Assembly (NCBI GenBank): GCA_947646015.1
Contig: CANSEY010000013.1
Location: forward strand, 1 to 64,000
DNA length: 64,000 nt
Direction: 5' to 3'
Origin: an uncultured Bacteroides sp.
Lineage (GTDB): Bacteria > Bacteroidota > Bacteroidia > Bacteroidales > Bacteroidaceae
Numbering within the stretch: the stretch's first letter is position 1; each line of letters starts with the position of its first letter. The notes beneath the pieces were generated by a model, which saw only the letters and a list, made by a program, of their open reading frames with translations, was not told the DNA's origin and ran no database searches. Below, piece after piece: positions 51,182 to 60,367 of this stretch. A program made the position numbers and the translations under genes.

Positions 51182-51637
51182 ATGACACAGATTATTTTTC
51201 AAGTCGCAGCCATAGGCTGCTGCATTTACACAGCCTACAGATTGGGATTGTTCATTTACAAGAAACTGCGTAAGAACAACAAGACAGCGAAAGCCGTCCA
51301 GGTCACCTCGTATGAAACTTCAGACCGGATAAACCCTGCAATAGAGCCGGCACGAAGTTTTTCATCCGTCATTGAAGAGTATGCCGATAGTCTTCCAAAA
51401 GAAAATTCAGAAAAGGTATCGTATCAGATTGCATATCTGATAACTTATCCGCTCGGTAATCGAATACAGGTATATATAAACAGGGACAGTTATACCTATA
51501 TCAAACGGTTTTTGTCTGTTGTTTCTCCGGATACATCCATGTCAGGTTTTATAAGCAGGATTATAGATGAGCATCTGAAAAAACACGAGAAAGAGATGTC
51601 GGCATTATACACGGAATGTATCAATAAACCTTTGTAA
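51182..51637 (+). CDS. DUF3408 protein 2 with membrane anchor
   Basis: The product has 151 residues: an N-terminal hydrophobic helix (IIFQVAAIGCCIYTAYRLGL) and a C-terminal DUF3408 module (IAYLITYPLGNRIQVYINRD, FLSVVSPDTSMSGFISRII) that parallels the preceding protein. A membrane-tethered paralogue next to a soluble one suggests they form mixed complexes at the membrane. Confidence 0.78.
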   Translation: MTQIIFQVAAIGCCIYTAYRLGLFIYKKLRKNNKTAKAVQVTSYETSDRINPAIEPARSFSSVIEEYADSLPKENSEKVSYQIAYLITYPLGNRIQVYINRDSYTYIKRFLSVVSPDTSMSGFISRIIDEHLKKHEKEMSALYTECINKPL

Positions 51638-51639
51638 TT

Positions 51640-52425
51640 ATGGAAGCAGCACTCTATTTTCTAATAAAGATTGCCTGTGCGATTTTTATATTGTGGCATT
51701 TGTGGTCATTCATTTTCGGTCAGAAAATGTACGAGGTATGGGACAGGCTTTATCATCGGATGCGTATTGTCCGTATCTGGTTATGGAAATATCGTAAAAA
51801 GCGTATGGCCGAAAAAGCACGGAATGCCGGCCGTAAGACGAGGCACAGCAAAAAACAGTTCCGGGAACCGCTGCCGGATACAGTTGGGCAAGGAACTGAA
51901 ATGGAGGCATCTTCTCCTGCCAATGGCGATGATGTAATAGGCAAAACAAAGATTGTCTATCTGGAAGATCCGGAAGTGGCAAGGAAAACCCCTACACGCT
52001 CAGAACCTTTGAAAAAAGAACCCATAGAGGAAGATGAGGAAATACGCACGGATGATGTGGAGGATAATTTTCGGCAAGATGATAAAAGACTGACCGATGA
52101 GGATAAGCGTGAACTGATGGCTCCCGTGGACTCCGAACCGGATCCGGAATTTGTCACGGCCATGACATTCGAGGATATAAGCAATGTGGCGGAGGTGCTG
52201 ATGTCAGAAAATCCTGATGAACAGAAAGCCATCCGTGCAGCTTCGACCATACACCATAAGATGCAGGAGACGGTTATACTCTCTTTTCTTACAGACAAAT
52301 TGAGCAATCAGGAAAAAGTAAATCAATTGCTCAGTGAATGTCTGGATGATACGGGCAGACCGTTGGCAAGACGAAAGTCCACATCCAAGAAAAAGGAGGC
52401 TTTCGATATAGGCAAATTCGTTTGA
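51640..52425 (+). CDS. TraD-type protein (DUF4122)
   Basis: The product has 261 residues. An N-terminal membrane helix (YFLIKIACAIFILWHLWSFI) precedes a very basic stretch and an acidic linker. The helical end carries MTFEDISNVAEVLMSENPDE and FLTDKLSNQEKVNQLLSECL. Position and pattern match DUF4122 / TraD of Bacteroides conjugative transposons. Role unproven. It starts 2 bases after the preceding stop. Confidence 0.75.
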   Translation: MEAALYFLIKIACAIFILWHLWSFIFGQKMYEVWDRLYHRMRIVRIWLWKYRKKRMAEKARNAGRKTRHSKKQFREPLPDTVGQGTEMEASSPANGDDVIGKTKIVYLEDPEVARKTPTRSEPLKKEPIEEDEEIRTDDVEDNFRQDDKRLTDEDKRELMAPVDSEPDPEFVTAMTFEDISNVAEVLMSENPDEQKAIRAASTIHHKMQETVILSFLTDKLSNQEKVNQLLSECLDDTGRPLARRKSTSKKKEAFDIGKFV

Positions 52426-52580
52426 TTGTTTCTTTTTGTAGTCATAGTTTTTGGAGGCATGCCGATGTGATATCGGTGTGCCTTTTTCACTTTCAGAAGA
52501 TTCCACCGGAAAATTTCAGGTATCCATACCTTTATTATATGGCAGGCTTCCTATCTTTGCAAAAAAATGAACGATGTAGT

Positions 52581-52910
52581 ATGGCAGTGACAAAAGCGAT
52601 ATTGGAAAAATGGATGGTGGCGCAGAAGCGTCACCGGCTATCGGATAAACAGGTCCAGATGGCCCGTGAATTGGGACTGAATCCCGACAAGCTCGGCAAG
52701 ATAGACAACCACAGACAGGAGTCCTGGAAAGCTCCGCTTCCGCAGTTTATCGAAAGCATCTATTTCAAGCGGTTCAAGCGTGAGGAACCGGAAACGGTCA
52801 AGCCTCTGAAACAGATTATGGCGGAAATGGAAGCCAAGAAAAAGCTGCAAAAAGAGAAAAAGGAGGAACGGAGAAAACAGCGTGCGCTCTCTTCCGATTC
52901 TGCGGAATAG
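52581..52910 (+). CDS. Small helical basic protein
   Basis: The start is the ATG at 52581 (MAVTKAILEKWM), giving 109 residues. It contains RLSDKQVQMARELGLNPDKLG and a C-terminal Lys/Glu/Arg helix. The preceding 155 bases (52426-52580) hold no gene; a TTTATTATATGGCAGG stretch there may include a promoter. It ends ahead of a strong bidirectional terminator. Family unknown. Confidence 0.65.
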   Translation: MAVTKAILEKWMVAQKRHRLSDKQVQMARELGLNPDKLGKIDNHRQESWKAPLPQFIESIYFKRFKREEPETVKPLKQIMAEMEAKKKLQKEKKEERRKQRALSSDSAE

Positions 52911-52929
52911 GCATCGCGCATGGAATGAG

Positions 52930-52968
52930 GCGCAGTCTGAAAGCCGCCGGCTTTCAGACTGCGCTTTT
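52930..52968. terminator. Strong bidirectional terminator
   Basis: A perfect 16-bp stem GCGCAGTCTGAAAGCC/GGCTTTCAGACTGCGC with a 3-base loop (52930-52964) is followed by TTTT on the plus strand. It separates the parA operon from the convergent DUF1273 gene. Confidence 0.85.
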
Positions 52969-52996
52969 CCGTTCTATACAGACAGACCGATTTCCG

Positions 52997-53512
52997 CTAT
53001 TTCATCCTTTCATAAAGATTGATGACCGGTTTTCCGCTTTCCAGTGCCTTGTTCATCGTGTAGAAAGTGCCTCCATCCGGAACATGATCCCAGTACGCTA
53101 TAATCATATCAGCCTTGCGTACCATGTATTCGTCCCTGCGAAGGTAGCAGCCTTTATGGTAGTTCTCGGAAACCATCACCACCCGGTTCGTCCTTTCCAG
53201 CAGACGGGCATACAGCAGCTGGTCTTCCGCATCGAACCACAAGGGCTGTTTCCTGAAGGGTACTGCCGCTATTAGCACGATATCCCCGTATTCTTCCCGG
53301 ACCTGCAAGACCGCTTCCGCAGCTATCATGTCAAAGCCATTGGCCATTCCGGTATAATATGCCTTATATCCTTTACCATACAATTCCGTTACCATTTCCA
53401 CCACTGCATCCTTGATTTGTGCAAGTGTCAAGAGATTGTTCCCGTTTCCTTGCAGGATACGTTCCTTGCGGTGTCCCGTGAATGCCACTGCCAGATTGTT
53501 TTTTGCTTCCAT
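52997..53512 (-). CDS. DUF1273 / SLOG-family protein
   Basis: The product has 171 residues. NLAVAFTGHRKERI near the N-terminus, GMANGFDMIAAEAVL, RKADMIIAYWDHVPDGGTFY and MNKALESGKPVINLY are the Rossmann-like SLOG (YpsA/DUF1273) motifs predicted to bind nucleotide-derived ligands. Mobile-element copies may sense or process nucleotide signals. The start lies 52 bases from the fourth long-hairpin element. Confidence 0.85.
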   Translation of the reverse strand: MEAKNNLAVAFTGHRKERILQGNGNNLLTLAQIKDAVVEMVTELYGKGYKAYYTGMANGFDMIAAEAVLQVREEYGDIVLIAAVPFRKQPLWFDAEDQLLYARLLERTNRVVMVSENYHKGCYLRRDEYMVRKADMIIAYWDHVPDGGTFYTMNKALESGKPVINLYERMK

Positions 53513-53564
53513 ACCATTGAAAATTTAATGTTTGACCTGTACCGTCAATCCGAACGGTATTTTA

Positions 53565-53726
53565 TTTCATGCAGGCCTTACCGTCCCGGTCCGGGATTGC
53601 GCAAGGCTTGCCGTGAAAAAATACCGCAAGCGAAGCGAGGATGATTATTTCACGGCAACCAGCCCGCAGGGCCGCCTTGCCCGATCCGTCAGGACACGGG
53701 ACGACCTTTGCCGGAAGAAATGAAAT
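53565..53726 (-). ncRNA. Covarying long-hairpin element, copy 4
   Basis: A 162-base imperfect palindrome: ATTTCAT/ATGAAAT at the outside, GCAAGGC/GCCTTGC and TTGCCGTGAAAAAAT/ATTATTTCACGGCAA inside, with the same apical loop AGCGAGGATGA. The inner stem differs from the other copies on both sides in a compensatory way. A small hairpin (ACCGT/ACGGT) lies between it and the DUF1273 start. Confidence 0.72.
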
Positions 53727-53807
53727 GCCGGCTTTCCCCTTATCCTCGTTTTCTTGTCCCCGTTGCTGGAAAAAGCCTTTTTTGATTGGCTCAAAATCCT
53801 CTCCCGA

Positions 53808-53840
53808 TGTAACGTGATGACATACGGTGTCATAGGTCGT
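53808..53840 (+). promoter_or_regulatory. 33-base repeat upstream of traE
   Basis: Second copy of the repeat at 49605-49637, 82 bases upstream of the traE ATG. The first 15 bases and the last 7 are identical. Shared control of the two transfer operons is the simplest explanation. Confidence 0.6.
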
Positions 53841-53922
53841 AAGGTTTGTAAATCAATAAATTAAACGCTATATATTCGCTGTCGAAATGATTTTTTGTCT
53901 CACTAATTAAATGTTTCGACAC

Positions 53923-54219
53923 ATGAAAAAAAGATTCTTTTCGGCAGTCATGACGCTGCTGGTTTCAGTGGGGGCTTTCGCCCAGGGTAACGGTATCGGC
54001 GGTATCACCGAAGCGACCAATATGGTCACAAGCTATTTTGACCCCGGCACCAAGTTGATTTACGCTATCGGTGCCGTAGTCGGCCTTATCGGTGGCGTGA
54101 AGGTATATTCCAAGTTCTCGTCCGGCGACCCGGACACCTCGAAGACCGCCGCCAGCTGGTTCGGGGCGTGTATTTTCCTGATTGTCGCGGCCACCATCTT
54201 ACGCTCATTCTTCCTGTAG
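53923..54219 (+). CDS. traE: Conjugative transfer protein TraE (DUF4134)
   Basis: The start is the ATG at 53923 (MKKRFFSAV), giving 98 residues with a signal sequence ending FAQ. Two hydrophobic helices (LIYAIGAVVGLIGGVKVYS and ASWFGACIFLIVAATIL) fit the VirB2/TraE-like channel or pilin subunit. It starts the long traE-traP operon. Confidence 0.88.
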   Translation: MKKRFFSAVMTLLVSVGAFAQGNGIGGITEATNMVTSYFDPGTKLIYAIGAVVGLIGGVKVYSKFSSGDPDTSKTAASWFGACIFLIVAATILRSFFL

Positions 54220-54220
54220 T

Positions 54221-54553
54221 ATGGCGGAATATCCTGTTAACAAGGGGATCGGTCGCAGCCCGGAGTTCAAGGGACTCAAGAGCCAGTACCTGTTCGTTTT
54301 CGCCGGAGGTCTGCTCGCCCTGTTCGTGGTGTTCGTCATCATGTACATGGCAGGCATCGGCCAGTGGGTCTGCATCGGTTTCGGTGTCATCGCCGCCTCG
54401 GTGCTCGTGTGGGCGACCTTCCGCATGAACGCGAAGTACGGCGAATGGGGGCTGATGAAGCTCCAGGCGTTGCGCAGGCATCCCCGCTACATCATCAACC
54501 GGAGAAGATTTCTTCGGTTGTTTTCCCTAACCTCTAAAAAAAGAAGCGTATGA
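54221..54553 (+). CDS. traF: Conjugative transfer protein TraF (DUF4133)
   Basis: The start is the ATG at 54221 (MAEYPVNKGIG), giving 110 residues with two membrane helices (QYLFVFAGGLLALFVVFVIM, CIGFGVIAASVLVWATF). This is the VirB3-like pattern. It begins one base after the traE stop and overlaps the ATPase gene by 4 bases. Confidence 0.88.
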   Translation: MAEYPVNKGIGRSPEFKGLKSQYLFVFAGGLLALFVVFVIMYMAGIGQWVCIGFGVIAASVLVWATFRMNAKYGEWGLMKLQALRRHPRYIINRRRFLRLFSLTSKKRSV

Positions 54554-57048
54554 GAAATGTAATGAAGACAGCCACGCTGGAGAGCAAGTTCCCGCTGCTC
54601 GCCGTGGAGAACGGCTGCATCATCAGCAAGGATGCGGACATCACCGCGGCCTACAGGGTGGAGCTGCCCGAACTCTTCACGCTCACGAGGACGGAGTACG
54701 AGGCCATCCATTCCACATGGGCGAAAGCGGTCAAGGTGCTGCCGAACTACAGCATCGTGCACAAGCAGGACTTCTTCGTGGAGGAGAGCTACAAGCCGGA
54801 CATCTGCAAGGACGACCTCAGTTTCCTGAGCCGCAGTTTCGAGCGGCATTTCAACGAGCGTCCTTACTTGCAGCACACCTGCTACCTGTTCCTGACCAAG
54901 ACCACGAGGGAGCACAGCCGCACGACCAGCAGTTTCAACGCCCTGACACGGGGATTCATCATCCCCAGGGAGATGCAGGACAAGGAAACCGTCACCCGTT
55001 TTTTGGAAAGCTGCGGGCAGTTCGAGCGTATCGTGAACGACAGCGGCCTGCTCCGCATCACGCGCCTGACGGATGAGGAGATAACCGGGACGGACACTTC
55101 GGCCGGTATCATCGAGAAGTATTTCTCGCTCTCGCAGGAGAACACCGCCTGCTTGCAGGACCTCTCGCTCGGAGCGGGGGAAATGAAGGTGGGCGACAAC
55201 TACCTCTGCCTGCATACCCTTTCCGATCCGGAAGACCTGCCGTCGGGCGTGGCGACAGACACACGCTACGAGCGTTTATCCACCGACCGAAGCGACTGCC
55301 GCCTGTCATTTGCCGCTCCGATAGGGATACTGCTCACCTGCAACCATGTGGTGAACCAGTACCTCTTCATCGACGATTCGGCGGAGAACCTGCGGAAGTT
55401 CGAGCAGACGGCGAGGAACATGCACTCGCTTTCCCGCTACAGCCGTTCCAACCAGATAAACCGGGAATGGATCGAGGAGTATCTGAACGAGGCGCACAGC
55501 AAGGGACTGACCTCCATCCGTGCCCACTGCAATGTGATGGCTTGGAGTGACGACCGCGAAAAGCTCAAGCGTATTAAGAATGATGTCGGCAGTCAGTTGG
55601 CATTGATGGAGGCGAAGCCACGACACAATACGGTGGATGTGCCGACATTGTTCTGGGCGGCGATACCCGGCAATGCAGGTGATTTTCCTGCGGAGGAAAG
55701 TTTCTACACCTTCATCGAGCAGGCCTTGTGTCTGTTCATCGGTGAGACCTCTTACAAGGATTCGCTTTCCCCGTTCGGCATCCGCATGGTTGACAGGCTG
55801 ACCGGAAAGCCCGTCCATCTGGATATTTCCGATTTGCCCATGAAGAACGGCACGATAACGAACCGGAATAAATTTATCCTCGGACCGTCCGGCTCAGGCA
55901 AGTCTTTCTTTACCAACCACATGGTGCGCCAGTATTACGAGCAGGGAACGCATGTGCTATTGGTGGATACGGGAAACTCCTATCAGGGGCTTTGCAACCT
56001 TATCCATGCCCGGACACACGGCGAGGACGGGATTTATTTCACTTACGAGGAAAACGATCCGATTGCCTTCAATCCATTCTATGTGGAGGACGGTGTTTTT
56101 GACATCGAGAAGAAGGAGTCCATCAAGACGCTCATCCTCACCTTGTGGAAGCGTGACGACGAGCCGCCGACAAGGGCTGAGGAGGTGGCGCTATCCAACG
56201 CGGTGAACCTCTTTTTAGAGAATATCCGCAGGGACAACAGCATCAGGCCCTCCTTCAACACCTTCTACGAGTTCATCCGTGACGAGTACCAGGATATTCT
56301 GAGGGAGAAGCGTACCCGTGAGAAGGATTTTGACGTGTGGGGTTTCCTGAATGTGCTTGAACCGTATTACCGTGGTGGGGAATATGACTTCCTTCTCAAC
56401 TCGGACAAACAGCTTGACTTGTTGAATAAACGATTCATTGTCTTCGAGTTGGACAACATCAAGGACAACAAGGTACTGTTCCCGATTGTCACCATCATCA
56501 TCATGGAAACCTTCATCAACAAGATGAGGAAATTGAAAGGCATCCGCAAGATGATATTGTTGGAGGAAGCTTGGAAGGCCATCAGCAAGGAGGGCATGGC
56601 GGAGTATTTACGCTATCTCTTCAAGACGGTCCGCAAGTTTTTCGGCGAGGCGGTGGTGGTCACTCAGGAGGTCGAGGACATCATCTCGTCTTCCATTGTC
56701 AAGGGGACCATCATCAACAATTCCGACTGCAAGATTCTTCTCGACCAGAGAAAATATGTCAACAAGTTCGATGAGATACAGGCGTTGCTCGGCCTGACCG
56801 ACAAGGAGCGTGCGCAGATACTCTCCATCAACATGGCGAACAACCCTTCCCGAAAATATAAGGAAGTCTGGGTCGGTCTGGGCGGTTCGCAGTCGGCGGT
56901 CTATGCCACCGAGGTGTCGCTTGAGGAGTATTATTGTTACACGACAGAGGAGACCGAAAAGCTTGAACTTATGCGGCTTACGGAGAAACTCGGCGGCAAT
57001 ATCGAGCTTGCCATCAAGCAGCTGGCGGAAAGCAAGCGTGAAAAGTAA
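54550..57048 (+). CDS. traG: VirB4-type conjugation ATPase TraG
   Basis: The product has 832 residues. The N-terminal half is the VirB4 family region. Walker A is FILGPSGSGKSFFTNH (~440-455), Walker B MILLEEAWKAISKEGM (~675), and VVVTQEVEDI follows. It should power assembly of, and substrate transfer through, the type IV secretion channel. Bacteroides nomenclature calls this TraG; it is not the coupling protein, which is MobC here. The gene appears complete. Confidence 0.93.
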   Translation: MRNVMKTATLESKFPLLAVENGCIISKDADITAAYRVELPELFTLTRTEYEAIHSTWAKAVKVLPNYSIVHKQDFFVEESYKPDICKDDLSFLSRSFERHFNERPYLQHTCYLFLTKTTREHSRTTSSFNALTRGFIIPREMQDKETVTRFLESCGQFERIVNDSGLLRITRLTDEEITGTDTSAGIIEKYFSLSQENTACLQDLSLGAGEMKVGDNYLCLHTLSDPEDLPSGVATDTRYERLSTDRSDCRLSFAAPIGILLTCNHVVNQYLFIDDSAENLRKFEQTARNMHSLSRYSRSNQINREWIEEYLNEAHSKGLTSIRAHCNVMAWSDDREKLKRIKNDVGSQLALMEAKPRHNTVDVPTLFWAAIPGNAGDFPAEESFYTFIEQALCLFIGETSYKDSLSPFGIRMVDRLTGKPVHLDISDLPMKNGTITNRNKFILGPSGSGKSFFTNHMVRQYYEQGTHVLLVDTGNSYQGLCNLIHARTHGEDGIYFTYEENDPIAFNPFYVEDGVFDIEKKESIKTLILTLWKRDDEPPTRAEEVALSNAVNLFLENIRRDNSIRPSFNTFYEFIRDEYQDILREKRTREKDFDVWGFLNVLEPYYRGGEYDFLLNSDKQLDLLNKRFIVFELDNIKDNKVLFPIVTIIIMETFINKMRKLKGIRKMILLEEAWKAISKEGMAEYLRYLFKTVRKFFGEAVVVTQEVEDIISSSIVKGTIINNSDCKILLDQRKYVNKFDEIQALLGLTDKERAQILSINMANNPSRKYKEVWVGLGGSQSAVYATEVSLEEYYCYTTEETEKLELMRLTEKLGGNIELAIKQLAESKREK

Positions 57049-57080
57049 TCCATTTTATCAACCGTTAAACACCAATAATC

Positions 57081-57701
57081 ATGTATAGTAATTTGGAATC
57101 AGACGAAGGTAAACGCAGGGAGGTCATATCGGCCCTCTATTGGTCCCTGATGCAGAACTGGAACATTCCGCAGTCCATACAGGACTATTATGGATTCTCG
57201 GAAGATTACCGGCTGTATCATCAACTTGAGGATATGGACTCCGATGTGTATAACCGTAAAAGGGAAGCGGGGGAAGTTCCCGATATTTTAGAAGTGGATG
57301 CAAGGCTGACACATGCCGTTGAGAAAGTCTTTGAAACGGTCTGTCCCCATCCTCCGGCAGAATACCTTGACAAGCTGAACGAGGATTTGCAGAAGTTGGG
57401 ACAGATAGCCGCCATGCCGGATGCAGTCCATGACATCCTTCACATCAGTCCCGCTTTTCTTGTCAGGTACGGCATCGACAAAAAGGATTCCCCGGAGGAA
57501 TGCTCCCGTCAGGCGGAAAAGGCGTACCGTGAACTGGATGCCCGTTTCGTCAGGATGACAGGTCGAAGGCCGTATGCCGACGAGCTGTTCGCTTCTCTCA
57601 AACGCAAAACGGAAGATGTGGCGAAGGAGAACCGCCCGAAACAGTCCCATCGGACAATCCTCCGTAACCCGCTGTCCAAAGGGCGGAAAATGGGACTTTG
57701 A
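57081..57701 (+). CDS. Protein between traG and traI, unknown
   Basis: The product has 206 residues, soluble and acidic with no signal or membrane helix: MYSNLESDEGKRREVISALY, YGFSEDYRLYHQLEDMDSDV, VETVCPHPPAEYLD-like stretch, and a basic tail RKTEDVAKENRPKQSHRTIL. The position is that of TraH in CTnDOT-type operons, but I cannot confirm homology. It begins 32 bases after traG. Confidence 0.65.
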   Translation: MYSNLESDEGKRREVISALYWSLMQNWNIPQSIQDYYGFSEDYRLYHQLEDMDSDVYNRKREAGEVPDILEVDARLTHAVEKVFETVCPHPPAEYLDKLNEDLQKLGQIAAMPDAVHDILHISPAFLVRYGIDKKDSPEECSRQAEKAYRELDARFVRMTGRRPYADELFASLKRKTEDVAKENRPKQSHRTILRNPLSKGRKMGL

Positions 57702-57751
57702 TTTCCCATCGAAACAACAATCAGATTATTCATCATTAAAAAAGTAGATTT

Positions 57752-58381
57752 ATGAAAGTAAAAGTTTTAGTGCTGTGTATGGGCTGCTTCTTCTTCAGCC
57801 TCACGGCAAAGGCGCAGTGGGTCGTGACAGACCCGACCAATCTCGCACAGGGCATCATCAATGCCGCGAAAAACATCGTGCAGACATCTACGACGGCCAC
57901 GAATATGGTGAAAAATTTTCAGGAAACCGTCAAGATCTACCAGCAGGGAAAGGAGTTCTATGACGGGCTCCGCAAGGTGAAGAACCTTGTCCGCGACGCC
58001 CGCAAGGTGCAGCAGACCATCCTGATGGTGGGCGACATCACGGACATCTACGTGAACAGCTTCGAGCGGATGCTCAGCGACCCGTACTTCACGCCGGAGG
58101 AACTGAGCGCGATAGCCCTCGGCTACACCAAGCTGCTGGAAGAGAGCGCACACCTGCTGAATGACCTGAAGACGGTGGTCAACGAGAACGGGCTGTCGAT
58201 GAACGACAAGGAGCGCATGGATATCATCGACCGGTGCTACACCGACATGCTCCAGTACCGGAGTCTGGTGCAGTATTACACCAACAAGAACATCGGCGTG
58301 TCCTACCTGCGTGCCAAGAAGCAGAACGACATTGATCGTGTGATGGCTCTTTACGGCTCACCCCATGAGCGTTATTGGTAA
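57752..58381 (+). CDS. traI: Conjugative transfer protein TraI (DUF4141)
   Basis: The product has 209 residues with a signal peptide ending LTAKAQ. The mature protein is helical (IVQTSTTATNMVKNFQETVK, QQTILMVGDITDIYVNSFER), matching the DUF4141 / VirB5-like periplasmic component. It directly precedes traJ. Confidence 0.85.
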   Translation: MKVKVLVLCMGCFFFSLTAKAQWVVTDPTNLAQGIINAAKNIVQTSTTATNMVKNFQETVKIYQQGKEFYDGLRKVKNLVRDARKVQQTILMVGDITDIYVNSFERMLSDPYFTPEELSAIALGYTKLLEESAHLLNDLKTVVNENGLSMNDKERMDIIDRCYTDMLQYRSLVQYYTNKNIGVSYLRAKKQNDIDRVMALYGSPHERYW

Positions 58382-58393
58382 TCCTGAATCCGA

Positions 58394-59404
58394 ATGCTTA
58401 TGGTATTGCTGGCAATAAATTTCGACAACCTGCATCAGATTTTGCAGAACCTGTACACGGACATGATGCCGCTCTGCTCGCAGATGACCGGTGTCGCCAA
58501 GGGCCTTGCAGGATTGGGAGCCCTGTTCTACGTGGCTTACCGCGTGTGGCAGTCATTGGCAAGAGCCGAGCCTGTAGATGTCTTTCCTCTTCTCCGTCCC
58601 TTTGCTTTGGGGCTGTGCATCATGTTCTTCCCGACACTCGTGCTGGGCACGCTGAACAGTGTCATGTCGCCCATAGTAAAGGGTACGCACACGATATTGG
58701 AGTCTCAGACCTTCGACATGAACGAGTACCGGGCGCAGAAGGACAAGCTGGAGTTCGAGGCGATGAAGCGCAATCCGGAAACGGCCTATCTGGTCGATAA
58801 GGAAGCCTTCGACAACAAGCTGGACGAACTTGGTGCGCTGGACGCGATTGAGGCCTGCGGGATGTATGTGGACCGGGCGATGTACAACATGAAGAAGGCG
58901 GTGCAGAATTTCTTCCGCGAACTGCTGGAGCTGATGTTCAACGCCGCCGCCCTCGTTATCGACACACTGAGGACCTTCTTCCTGATAGTCCTTTCGATAC
59001 TTGGTCCTATCTCCTTCGCCATCTCCTGCTGGGACGGATTCCAGGCCTCGCTCAGCCAGTGGTTCGTCCGCTATATCAGCATCTACCTGTGGCTTCCGGT
59101 CAGCGACCTGTTCAGCAGCGTGCTGGCAAGGATTCAGGTGCTGATGCTCCAGCAGGACATCGAGCGGCTTGCCGACCCGAACTTCATCCCTGACGGCTCC
59201 AACGGCGTGTACATCACGTTCCTTATTATCGGAATCATCGGGTATTTCACCATCCCGACGGTCGCGAACTGGATCATCCAGGCAGGAGGCGGTGCGGGCA
59301 ACTACGGCAAGAACGTGACCCAGACGGCATCCAAGACAGGCTCTGTCGTGGCCGGTACTGCCGGTGCAGCGGTGGGCAATGTGGCCGGAAGACTTATCAA
59401 GTAA
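58394..59404 (+). CDS. traJ: Conjugative transfer protein TraJ (VirB6-like)
   Basis: The product has 336 residues with several membrane segments: GLAGLGALFYVAYRVWQ, FALGLCIMFFPTLVLGT, FFLIVLSILGPISFAISCW and YITFLIIGIIGYFTIPTVA. A Gly/Ala-rich tail follows (AGTAGAAVGNVAG). The polytopic layout fits VirB6-type inner-membrane channel proteins and TraJ of Bacteroides elements. Confidence 0.9.
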   Translation: MLMVLLAINFDNLHQILQNLYTDMMPLCSQMTGVAKGLAGLGALFYVAYRVWQSLARAEPVDVFPLLRPFALGLCIMFFPTLVLGTLNSVMSPIVKGTHTILESQTFDMNEYRAQKDKLEFEAMKRNPETAYLVDKEAFDNKLDELGALDAIEACGMYVDRAMYNMKKAVQNFFRELLELMFNAAALVIDTLRTFFLIVLSILGPISFAISCWDGFQASLSQWFVRYISIYLWLPVSDLFSSVLARIQVLMLQQDIERLADPNFIPDGSNGVYITFLIIGIIGYFTIPTVANWIIQAGGGAGNYGKNVTQTASKTGSVVAGTAGAAVGNVAGRLIK

Positions 59405-59425
59405 TAACATTAAAACGACATTGGA

Positions 59426-60049
59426 ATGGAATTCAAATCATTGAAAAATATCGAGACCAGTTTCAGGCAGCTCCGCCTGTTCGGGATAGCCTATCTCTGC
59501 GTATGTACCCTGCTCGTGGGATTCTCCGTGTGGAAGGCCTACAGCTTCGCGGAGGCGCAGCGGGAGAAAATCTATGTGCTGGACGAGGGTAAGTCACTGA
59601 TGCTGGCCCTCTCGCAGGACTTGGAACAGAACCGCCCCGTGGAGGCAAGGGAGCATGTAAAACGCTTCCACGAGCTGTTCTTCACGCTCGCTCCCGACAA
59701 GAGTGCGATTGAGAGCAATATCCAGCGGGCCATGTTCCTCGGCGACCGTTCCGCGTATGCCCACTATGTGGACCTGGCGGAGCAGGGGTACTACAACCGG
59801 ATCATTTCGGGGAACGTGAACCAGCGTATCGGGATAGACAGCGTGAAATGCGACTTCAACACCTATCCTTACGAGGTTGTGACCTACGCGAAGCTCTCCA
59901 TCATCCGGGAGAAGAGCGTGACCGAGCGCAGCCTCGTCACACGGGGCAGGCTGCTGAACTCCACACGCAGCGACAACAACCCGCACGGCTTCATCATGGA
60001 GGCGTTCCGCGTGGTGGAGAACAAGGATATAAGAGTGTATGACCGTTAA
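59426..60049 (+). CDS. traK: Conjugative transfer protein TraK (VirB8-like)
   Basis: The product has 207 residues: one N-terminal membrane helix (LFGIAYLCVCTLLVGFSVW) and a periplasmic domain with NRIISGNVNQRIGIDSVKCD, TYPYEVVTYAKLSIIREKSV and SLVTRGRLLNSTRSDNNPHG. This is the bitopic VirB8-like TraK. It lies 21 bases after traJ. Confidence 0.9.
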   Translation: MEFKSLKNIETSFRQLRLFGIAYLCVCTLLVGFSVWKAYSFAEAQREKIYVLDEGKSLMLALSQDLEQNRPVEAREHVKRFHELFFTLAPDKSAIESNIQRAMFLGDRSAYAHYVDLAEQGYYNRIISGNVNQRIGIDSVKCDFNTYPYEVVTYAKLSIIREKSVTERSLVTRGRLLNSTRSDNNPHGFIMEAFRVVENKDIRVYDR

Positions 60050-60061
60050 AATTTTGAATGT

Positions 60062-60367
60062 ATGAGAAAGAGAATCTTGAAAATCAGAAGTCTGGCAGAA
60101 GGCAAGCTGCGGGACTTGTGCGACAGCCTGACTCCCGAAAGGAGAAAGGCGGTTGTCATCGGACTGTGCACCGTATTCGCGGCAGTCAATTTCTATATGA
60201 TATTCCGTGCCATATACGACATCGGACGGGAGGATGCCCGGCAGGAGGTAATCGAAATTGCCCCGCTGGATATTCCGGATTTCGTTCCTGCCGACACGCT
60301 CTCCGATGAGAAAGTGCGTGACATGGAAGAGTTTTTTAACCAATTCAACAATCAAGGCAATGAGTAA
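60062..60367 (+). CDS. traL: Conjugative transfer protein TraL (DUF3989)
   Basis: The product has 101 residues: a basic cytoplasmic start, one membrane helix (AVVIGLCTVFAAVNFYMIF) and an acidic end (LSDEKVRDMEEFFNQFNNQ). It fits DUF3989 / TraL. It overlaps traM by 8 bases. Confidence 0.88.
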   Translation: MRKRILKIRSLAEGKLRDLCDSLTPERRKAVVIGLCTVFAAVNFYMIFRAIYDIGREDARQEVIEIAPLDIPDFVPADTLSDEKVRDMEEFFNQFNNQGNE

